DNA of 15,403 nt from contig JAQGLD010000275.1 of NCBI GenBank assembly GCA_028293055.1, positions 1 to 15,403 of the forward strand. Reading direction: 5' to 3'. Source of the stretch: Alphaproteobacteria bacterium. GTDB lineage: Bacteria > Pseudomonadota > Alphaproteobacteria > Sphingomonadales > Sphingomonadaceae. A model generated the notes under the pieces. The model was not told the DNA's origin. It saw only the letters and a program-made list of their open reading frames with translations, and did no database searches. A program made the position numbers and the translations under genes. The first letter of the stretch is position 1; each line of letters opens with the position of its first letter. Of this stretch, positions 1-7,600 are shown in pieces.

Positions 1-293
1 ATGGAAAGTACCAGCGCCGTCGCGGCTTGCGCGTGACGGCCGTCACGCCGGCGATTTCGGCGCTTCGACCGCGGCGTCGCGCGACACCATGGCCTTCGTG
101 GACGGGGACCGGATCGACCCCCATCTCATCGACGCCAACACCAGTGTCGACGGCCACGACTGCTTCACCTTCATCGGCAGCGACCCATTCGACGCTTCCG
201 GCCCATGGGGATGTCGACGGCGCCGGCGTGGCCGACCTGGCGATCGCGGTGCACAGCGCGACTGCGCTCGCTGCCCGAGATTTCGTCCTCTGA
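1..293 (+). pseudogene. Serralysin/RTX C-terminal domain remnant, frameshifted
   Basis: This is the decayed 3' end of a gene for a serralysin-type (peptidase M10 C-terminal) or other RTX exoprotein whose 5' part lies outside the window. The frame beginning at base 2 reads FVDGDRID, LIDANTSVDG and FTFIGSDPFDASG, roughly bases 85-211. These match the family's conserved GDRIDLS-IDAN-FTFIG core. The frame then breaks. The expected next block (GDVNGDGVAD, then DFxL at the C-terminus) reappears one frame over as HGDVDGAGVADLAIAV and ends RDFVL at a TGA (291-293). About fifteen residues that normally join the two blocks (the GQLRY segment) are missing, so an internal deletion that is not a multiple of three explains the break. 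Family assignment is from motif memory. Export would have been by type I secretion. The remnant is almost surely non-functional unless the break is a sequencing error. Confidence 0.7.
31..48. repeat. 18-bp perfect palindrome, copy 1
   Basis: GCGTGAC-GGCC-GTCACGC is a perfect palindrome. The same 7-bp arms with a 4-base centre recur at 345-362, 314 bp downstream. It could be a protein-binding dyad or an inverted repeat that became trapped in the serralysin remnant. Nothing in the sequence identifies the binder. Confidence 0.5.
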
Positions 294-344
294 GCGGAAG
301 TCCGTCGGCCGCCTTCTTCCGCAAAGACGCCGGGCGACGGACCA

Positions 345-362
345 GCGTGACCGGCGTCACGC
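345..362. repeat. 18-bp dyad GCGTGAC-CGGC-GTCACGC, copy 2
   Basis: It has the same arms and spacing as the palindrome at 31-48, differing only in the central four bases. It lies 46 bases upstream of the start codon at 408, a usual place for an operator. It might therefore control the small hypothetical gene, or act as the hairpin ending transcription of the broken upstream gene. No T-tract follows it. Confidence 0.45.
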
Positions 363-396
363 AAGGCCGGCCGCGATCGGGATAGCCTCGCGCTAC

Positions 397-407
397 AGGA
401 GGTGATC
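397..407 (+). promoter_or_regulatory. Full-length Shine-Dalgarno AGGAGGTGATC
   Basis: AGGAGGTGATC is complementary over all eleven bases to the usual bacterial 16S rRNA 3' end (GATCACCTCCT). AGGAGG sits 5 nt before the ATG at 408. This fixes the start at 408 rather than at the in-frame GTG at 402, which lies inside the Shine-Dalgarno sequence itself. It predicts unusually strong initiation. Confidence 0.85.
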
Positions 408-731
408 ATGGCCAGTCAGCGCAGGATCGAGCTCACGGTCCGGGTCTCGAACAACAATAGCGGGGTGAAGCAATATGGCTTTGCCTTCGACCAGGATTCA
501 AAGTCCCCCGACAATCCGGTGGAGCCGGTACTCATGGGGCTCTGCAAGGGCACCTTCCACACCAGGCCTGGAGTAATCGGGAGGCTGGTCTGGGCAATGC
601 GCGGCGATCCCGGTGGCACGATGAAGGTCGAGCTGGTCCGCGACGGAGTCGTGATCAAGGCCCGCGCGGCATCCCGGATCCCGCCAAGGCACAACAAGGC
701 GATCGACCATTTCGACATCATGGTCAGCTGA
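408..731 (+). CDS. Hypothetical protein, 107 aa
   Basis: I do not recognise this protein. It begins MASQRRIELTVRVSNN and ends HFDIMVS. It has no signal peptide, no membrane segment and a single cysteine (in GLCKG). Alternating hydrophobic and polar residues in the first 15 residues (IELTVRVSN), in the middle (MKVELVRDGVVIKARAA) and at the end suggest a small beta-rich cytoplasmic fold. It is rich in Arg and Lys, so probably basic. The start is chosen because an eleven-base Shine-Dalgarno match lies directly upstream. The strength of that site argues that this is a real, well-translated gene. The gap to the next gene (DUF1801) is 87 bp, with no terminator I can see, so the two may be co-transcribed. 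A dyad at 345-362 lies just upstream and could regulate it. Confidence 0.7.
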   Translation: MASQRRIELTVRVSNNNSGVKQYGFAFDQDSKSPDNPVEPVLMGLCKGTFHTRPGVIGRLVWAMRGDPGGTMKVELVRDGVVIKARAASRIPPRHNKAIDHFDIMVS

Positions 732-818
732 TCGGGCCATTCCGCGAGCGGGGCACTCGGCGGCGGCGACTCACCTTTCTCCCGGCGATGCTCTATCCTG
801 GCTTCGCGGGAGGGCGGC

Positions 819-1238
819 ATGGCCGGGAACAAGACTCAGGCGACGACGGCCGACGTGGCCGACTTCCTCGATTCGGTGCCGGATCCGAAGCGGCGCGCGG
901 ATGCCAAAGCGGTGGCGGCGATGATGGAGCGGGTGAGCGGCGAGCCGCCGTTGCTGTGGGGGCCGAGCATCCTTGGCTTCGGCCGTTACCAATATCGCTA
1001 CGAAAGCGGGCGCGAGGGCGAGATGGCACGGATCGGTTTTTCGCCGCGGGCGAAGGAGCTGGTCCTCTATCTGATCGGCGGATTCGCGCGGCACCAGGCG
1101 CTGATGGACCGGCTGGGCAGAGTTCGCCTCGGCAAGTCCTGCCTTTATCTCAGGAGCCTCGACGACATCGACCGGGAGGTACTGGAGCAGCTCTTCGTCG
1201 CCGAGCTCGACTATATGCGCGAGACCTATCCCGAATGA
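819..1238 (+). CDS. DUF1801 domain protein, 139 aa
   Basis: This matches the DUF1801 (YdhG-like, PF08818) pattern well: a helical N-terminus with VADFLDSVPDPKRRADA, then LLWGPSILGFGRYQYRY at about residues 46-62, GFSPRAKELVLYL at about 73-85, and the signature GKSCLYLRSLDDID near the C-terminus (about 108-121). The length of 139 aa is usual for the family. The members are small cytoplasmic proteins of unproven function, with a fold related to the iron-chaperone-like YdhG group. No substrate can be named. The start is the ATG after GGGAGGG (808-814). That Shine-Dalgarno sequence is partly paired with CTCCCG at 779-784 in a possible hairpin (CGGGAG 807-812), which might dampen translation. A weak stem-loop follows the stop codon. 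Confidence 0.88.
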   Translation: MAGNKTQATTADVADFLDSVPDPKRRADAKAVAAMMERVSGEPPLLWGPSILGFGRYQYRYESGREGEMARIGFSPRAKELVLYLIGGFARHQALMDRLGRVRLGKSCLYLRSLDDIDREVLEQLFVAELDYMRETYPE

Positions 1239-1239
1239 T

Positions 1240-1261
1240 CCGCCCGCTGAGCAAGCGGCGG
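1240..1261 (+). terminator. Possible weak terminator hairpin
   Basis: CCGC-C-CGCT at 1240-1248 pairs with AGCG-GCGG at 1254-1261 around a GAGCA loop, one base after the DUF1801 stop codon. There is no T-run downstream, so intrinsic termination would be poor. Confidence 0.35.
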
Positions 1262-1339
1262 CTTAGGCTCGCCACGCCTGGTCCGTCCCGATTCGGGCAC
1301 CGTCCCCTGTGAATCCTGTGGAAAAGATTCCGAATCGCA

Positions 1340-1372
1340 TTGAGTTAATAAAAGATTACCAGCATGTAATCT
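1340..1372 (+). promoter_or_regulatory. AT-rich control region: promoter-like boxes and a 7-bp dyad
   Basis: Bases 1310-1380 are conspicuously AT-rich in a GC-rich window. AGATTAC (1353-1359) and GTAATCT (1366-1372) form a perfect inverted repeat around CAGCAT. The inner ATTAC-N6-GTAAT has the T-N11-A form typical of LysR-family binding sites. TTGAGT (1340-1345) and TGTAAT (1365-1370, five of six matches to TATAAT) make a promoter candidate, though the 19-nt spacer is long. If real, the dyad overlaps the -10 box, and the transcript for the giant nuclease would carry a leader of about 310 nt. The inverted repeat is certain; its function is inference. Confidence 0.4.
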
Positions 1373-1394
1373 CTCTGTCACAGCAGGTGGTTAG

Positions 1395-1419
1395 CCGATT
1401 CCCGGACCAGGCGAATCGG
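1395..1419. repeat. Inverted repeat CCGATTC / GAATCGG
   Basis: CCGATTC (1395-1401) and GAATCGG (1413-1419) are perfect 7-bp arms around an 11-nt spacer that can itself pair CC with GG. It lies 22 bp past the first dyad, so it may be a second binding site or the first hairpin of the leader. Confidence 0.45.
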
Positions 1420-1438
1420 TCGCAAGCATCCGTCTCAG

Positions 1439-1675
1439 CGTCTTCGGGCCGACCATGGATCGGCTTGCGGTCGCTTTTGGCCGACAGGGGGAAGAGCATG
1501 CCGAAGACGGGCTCCAGCACCACGAGAAGCAGGCCGATAGAAGCGTCGAGGGCGCCCGGCCGCCACTGACCGATCGGGGCTCGTTTCCTCCCCGGTCCGG
1601 GGCGGTCGCGAGCCTCGCTTACGATTCGCTCCGGCTGCGAAGCCGGCAGAGCTGCAGCGGCCCCCGAAGCGGGCC
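1439..1675 (+). ncRNA. Putative structured 5' leader upstream of the nuclease gene
   Basis: The gene-free stretch before the nuclease contains nested inverted repeats. CGTCTTCGG (1439-1447) pairs perfectly with CCGAAGACG (1501-1509). Inside that 9-bp stem are GCCGA/TCGGC (1448-1452 with 1460-1464) and GTCG/CGAC (1470-1473 with 1482-1485), together giving the outline of a three-way junction in which the first inner stem starts right after the outer stem. Further on are CCCCGG-T-CCGGGG (1590-1602), CCGGCT-GCGA-AGCCGG with a GNRA tetraloop (1631-1646), and GGCCC/GGGCC (1659-1675), ending just before the ribosome binding site. I do not recognise a named riboswitch class. In 68% GC DNA some pairing is expected by chance, so this is a candidate only. 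Confidence 0.3.
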
Positions 1676-1696
1676 TGAAACAAGGGAATGACCACC

Positions 1697-4600
1697 ATGC
1701 CCACCGGTACCGGCTCGATCTCGATCACCACGCTCAACACGCCCAGCACCGAGAATTTCGACACGCTCTCCAACACTGCGGCGAGCACGACCAACATTGC
1801 CCTGCCGACCGGATGGTACATCACCGAAACCGGCGGCGGAGCGCGCGACAACGAGCAATATGCGGTCGATAACGGCACATCGACCACCGGCGACACCTAC
1901 AGCTATGGCGCCTCCGCAAGTACTGAGCGAGCGCTCGGCGAACTGCGCAGCGGGACGTTGATCCCGGTCTTCGGCAGCAGCTTCACCAACAATACGGGAT
2001 CCACGATCACCTCGCTCGACATCGCCTTCGCCGGCGAGGAATGGAGGCTCGGGACGGCCGGGCGCACCGATACGCTCAACTTCGAATACAGCCTCAATGC
2101 GACCGATGTCGTCACCGGCACGTGGACTCCGGTCGCCGGCCTCGCCTTCAACACGCCGGACACCGTCACGACCGGCGCGAAGAACGGCAATGCGGCTGCC
2201 GATCGCACCGCGCTCTCGACGACGATCACGGGGCTCAGCATCCCCAATGGCGCGACCTTCTGGATCCACTGGACCGACACGGACGCGACCGGTGCGGACG
2301 ACGGCCTGGCGATCGACGATTTCTCGCTCACCGCGCACGCATCGGGTGCAGCCCCGACGCTCAGCATCGCCGATGTCAGCCACAATGAGGGCAATGCCGG
2401 AACCACGACCTTTACGTTCACCGTGAGCCTGTCGGCGGCGGCGCCGGCGGGCGGAGTCAGCTTCGACATCGCCACCGCCGACGGCACCGCCACGACCGCC
2501 GGCGGGGACTATGTCGCCAAGGCCCTGACCAGCCAGACCATCCCGCAGGGCAGCTCGACCTATACGTTCGACGTCCTCGTCAACGGCGACACCATTCTCG
2601 AGTCCGACGAGAGCTTCTTCGTCAACGTCACCAATGTCACCGGCGCCACCATCGTCGACGGCCAGGGCCTCGGCACGATCGTCAATGACGAGGTTCCGCC
2701 GACTCCCGGCGCCTTCGCGATCAACGACGTCTCGGTGGCCGAGGGCGATAGCGGCACGACTCCGATCACTTTCACCGTCAGCCGCGATCCGACCAGCAAT
2801 GTCGCCGCCTCGGTTCATTATGTCGTCACCCTGCCGGGCGGCGCGGGCGGCGCCGACGCATCCGATTTCGCGCCGGCGCAGGCGCTGAGCGGCGATCTCG
2901 CCTTTGGCGCGAACGAGACGTCGAAGACGATCATTCTCCAGGTCGCAGGCGACGTGGCCAACGAGCCGAACGAGACGTTCACGATCACCCTGTCCGCCCC
3001 GACCAACGGCGCGACGCTCGCCGACGCCACCGGTATCGGAACGATTGCCAACGACGATGCGCCGCCGGCCGCCTCGGTCAACGATGTCGCCATCGCCGAG
3101 GGCCAGAACGGAATCAGCTACGCCAATTTCACGATCAACCTCGACAAGCCGGCGACCACGGCCGTCACGATCGACTATGCGACGTCGGGCGGCACCGCCA
3201 CCGCCGGCAGCGACTATCTCGGCGTGAGCGGCACCCTGACCTTCGCCGTCGGCGAGACCAGCAAGACCGTGTCGGTGCCGATCGTCGGCGACACCATCGC
3301 CGAGCTCAACGAGACTTTCACGGTCAATCTCAGCAATGCGTCGGGCGCGACGATCGGCGATGCGCAGGGCGTCGCGACGATCACCAACGACGACAGTCCC
3401 GCCTATTTCGCGCTCAATTCCGCCAATTTCTCAGAGAACTGGACCGACACGAGCCGGATCACGGCCGATGACGACTGGAGCCATGTCGCCTCGATCGTCG
3501 GCTATCTCGGCGATATCGACCCGGCGGGAGCCGCGACCGCGGTCGACCCGCGCACGCTGACCGGCGCCAATCTGGGCGCGGTCGACGTCATCGCCAACAT
3601 GCCCGCTCCAACGAGCAGCGGCGGAGTCGGCGAGTTTCAGTTCGGCAATCCGACCATCGCGCTGCAGGGCTCGGGCACCGCCGATGCGCCGAGCATCGTC
3701 CTCTACATGGATGCGCGCGGCCGCACCGACGTCCATCTGACCGCGACCCTGCGAGACATGGATTCCAACAGCGACAATGCCGCGCAGCCGATCGATGTGC
3801 AGTATCGCACCGATCCGAACGGGGCATGGACGAACGTCCCGGGCGGCTATTTCGCGGACGTGACCACGGTCAACAGCGCGACCCAGACGACCTCGCTCGA
3901 CGTGACCCTCCCCGCCGACGCGAACAATGCGGCGACGCTGCAGATCCGGATCCTGACCACAAACGCTATCGGCAGCGACGAATGGGTCGGGATCGACGAC
4001 ATCAATGTGTCGAGCAACCAAGGCCCGCCAAGCTATTCGATCGCCGACGCGGCGGCATTCGAGGGCAATAGCGCCACCACGCCGATCACTTTCACCGTCA
4101 CTCGCGCCGGCGACACCAGCGCCGCCGGAAATGTCGGCTACAGCGTCGACCTGGGCAGCGACGGGTTCAGCGCCAGCGCCTCCGATTTCGCCTCGCCGCT
4201 GAGCGGGACGGTCAGCTTCAACGCCGGTGAAGCGGCGAAGACGATCACGCTCAACGTCAACGGTGACACATTGCCGGAAGCGGACGAGGGCTTCACCGTC
4301 ACCCTGCACAACCCTTCCTCGGGCAATCTCGGCGATGCCAGCGCGACCGGCACGATCGTCAATGACGATGGCCCGCCGCCCTTCGTGACCATCTCCGACG
4401 TGACCCAGGCCGAAGGCGATTCCGGTACGACGGCCTTCACCTTCACCGTCACCCGCACCGGCGGGACTACCGGCTTCACCGTCGATTACGCGACCCTCGG
4501 CGGCACCGCGACTTCACCATCCGATTTCACCGCGGCCAACGGCACCCTGACCTTCGCGCCCAACGAGAACAGCAAGACGATCACGATCCTGGTCAATGGC

Positions 4601-7600
4601 GACACGGCCGGCGAGCATGCCGAGACGTTCAGCGTCAAGCTCTCCAACGCGCTCGGCGCGGTGGTCGCGGATCCGACCGGAATCGGCACCATCCTCAACG
4701 ACGATGTCGTCCCGATCTACCAGCTGCAGGGCGCCGGCCACATCTCCCCGTTCGTCGGAGAGAATGTGAAGACCGACGGGATCGTCACTGCCGTCGACAG
4801 CAACGGATTCTACCTCCAGGACGCGCATGGCGACGGCAATTCCGCCACGTCCGACGCGATCTTCGTCTTCACCGGCGCCGCGCCGACCGTGCTGGTCGGC
4901 GATTCGATCCGGGTCACCGGAGTGCTGACCGAATTCGCCGCCGACGCCACCAATCTCACCCTCACCGAGATCAACTCGCCGGTGATCACCGTCCTGACCC
5001 ATGACAATCCGCTGCCATTGGCGATACCGATCGGTGTCGGCGGGATCCTGCCGCCGACCACCTTCCTCGATAATGACGCGCTGACCAGCTACGATCCTGC
5101 CCAGGACGGGCTCGATTTCTACGAATCGCTCGAAGGCATGCGGGTCACCATCCTCTCGCCGGGCGTCGTCTCCAACACCAACAGCTTCGGCGAGACCTAT
5201 GTCGTCGCCTCGGATGGCGTCGGCGCCACCGGAATGAACGGGCGCGGCGGGATCACCATTTCCGGCGATCATGTCGGAACCCCGATCGACTATAATCCCG
5301 AGCGAATCCAGATCGACGACGATTCCGGAATCTTCGCCGGCTTTACCCCGAATTACACGATCGGCGACCGCCTCTCCGACGTCAGCGGCATCCTCAGCTA
5401 CAGCCACAGCAGCTACGAGGTGCTGGTCACCGCTCCGGTCACCGTCACCCAGGACGTGACCCTCCCGCAGGAGACGACCGCGCTCGACGGCGATGCCGAC
5501 CATCTCACCATCGCCGATTACAATATCGAGAATGCCGATCCGGGCGATCCGCAGCTCAAGTTCGACCTGCTCGCCCACAACATCGTCTACAACCTCCAGA
5601 CCCCCGACATCGTCGGCCTGCAGGAGATCCAGGATGCCGACGGCCCGGGCAGCGGCTCGGACTTCTCCGGCTACGCAACCGCCCAGAAGCTGATCGACGC
5701 GATCGTCGCCGCCGGCGGCCCGGTCTATTCCTATGTCGAGGTGACGCCGACCGGATCGACCGGCGGCGAGCCCAACGGCCATATCCACCCCGGCTATCTC
5801 TATGATGCGAGCCGGGTGTCCTATGTTCCGGGCAGCGCGTCGATCATCGTCGACGCGGCTTATGCCGGCAGCCGCAATCCTCTGGTCGCCCAGTTCGTCT
5901 TCAACAGCCAGACGATCACCCTGATCGACGTCCACTTCACCTCGCGTCTCGGCAGCGACGCGCTGGAAGGCGGGGTCCAGCCGCCGCAGGACGCAGGCGA
6001 CGCCTCGCGCACCGCCCAGGGCCAGGCGGTGGCCAATTACGTCGCCGGCCTGCTCGCCGTGGACCCGTCGCTCAAGCTCGGTGTGCTCGGCGACTTCAAC
6101 GGCTTCTACTTCGAGGGTGGGGTCGGCGCGATCGAGGCGACCGGCCTCACCGATCTGCTCCGAACCCTGCCGTCGCAGGAACGCTATACCTACATGTTCG
6201 ACGGCAACGCCCAGGCGATCGACCATATCATCGTCTCGCCGAGCCTGTTCAACGGCGCGCAGTTCGACGCGGTCCATCTCAACTCCGAATATGATTTCAA
6301 TGGGAATCGCCCGACCGACCATGATTCGGTGATCGCTCGTTTCTCGATCGGGCATCCCGATCCGGTCATCCTGCCGGCGACCGACGCGATGGGGCAGGTC
6401 GCGGAGCTCGCCGACCACGCCGCCGGCGAGAATGTCGCCACCCTGAGCGACAGCGGCGCGATCTTCTTCTCCAATCCCGATTCCGCGCTCAGCCACAGCG
6501 CCGCCTTCGTGCCGCAGGGCGGTTCCTATCTCGGCACCTTCACGCTCGGCGCCGTCGACCAGGGCAGCGACAGCGTCGCCTGGAGCTTCTCGGTGCCGGA
6601 CAGCGTGCTCGATCCGCTGCGCGGGGGCGAAACGCTCAAGCAATATTATACGGTGACGATCGACGACGGCCATGGCGGCAGCGTCAACCAGGTCGTCGAG
6701 GTCGACCTGGTCGGATCCAACGATGCCGCCATCCTGTCTTCGGCGAGCGTCGCGGTCGAGCAGGGCTCGGTCCCGGCCACCGCCTCGGGCGCGCTGACGA
6801 TCAGCGACGCCGATGCCGGCGAGGCGGTCTTCCAGGCCCAGAATGCGACCCAGGGCCTTTATGGCGACTTCAGCATCGATGCCGCCGGGCATTGGAGCTA
6901 CACCGCCGACCAGGTCTACGCGCTCGCCCCCAACCAGTCGCGGACCGACGTGTTCACGATCGTCGCCGCCGACGGCACTCCGACCAATGTCGCGGTGACG
7001 ATCATCGGCCACGACCAGCCGGGGGGCGCGCAGAGCGACCTGTTCACCACCGACGAAGCGACAATCCTCGGCGCCGGGCGAAACCTGTTCGCCGACAATG
7101 GCAGCGGCGCGGACAGCGACCCGGACAGCCCGCTCCAGATCGCAGCGGTCAACGGAGTCGCCGGCAATGTCGGCCACGTCGTCCAGCTCGCCTCCGGCGC
7201 GCAGCTGGTCGTCAATGCGGACGGCACGTTCCGCTACGACCCAAACCACGCCTTCGATTATCTGACCGGGGCAGTCGGCGCCGCGAACCAGTTCGGCTCG
7301 GACAGCTTCAGCTACACGCTGGCGGGCGGATCCAGCGCGACGGTGTTCGTCAACATCCAGGGTGTCACCTCGCCCGGCGACGAAATATTCGGCAACACGC
7401 TCGACAACAGGATCTTCGGCACCGGCGGTCCGGATTCCTTCCGGCTCGAGCAGGGCGGGCACGATATTGCCTCCGGAATGGGCGGCAATGACGGCTTCTA
7501 TTTTGGAGCCGCGCTCGATTCGGGCGACAAGGTCGACGGCGGCGCCGGCACAGACACGCTCGCGGTGCAGGGCAATACCAACGTCGTGCTCGGCGACATT

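Noticed and set aside
294..322. GCGGAAG/CTTCCGC hairpin as a terminator for the serralysin remnant
   Set aside because: The loop is 15 nt and no T-run follows, so it is not convincing as an intrinsic terminator.
1375..1381. CTGTCAC as half of a Pho box, attractive for a DNase
   Set aside because: The second 7-bp half expected 11 bp on (1386-1392, GGTGGTT) does not match.
1309..1569. 86-codon + frame from GTG 1309 in the nuclease leader
   Set aside because: It has no ribosome binding site, its first part lies in the AT-rich control region, the rest crosses the inverted repeats, and its translation resembles nothing.
1360..1680. Minus-strand reading of the leader with a hydrophobic stretch (ASIGLLLVVLEPVFGMLF), as if from a transporter relic
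   Set aside because: It is a single membrane-like segment with no start codon context or ribosome site and no continuing homology. It is kept only as the rival explanation for the structured-leader idea.
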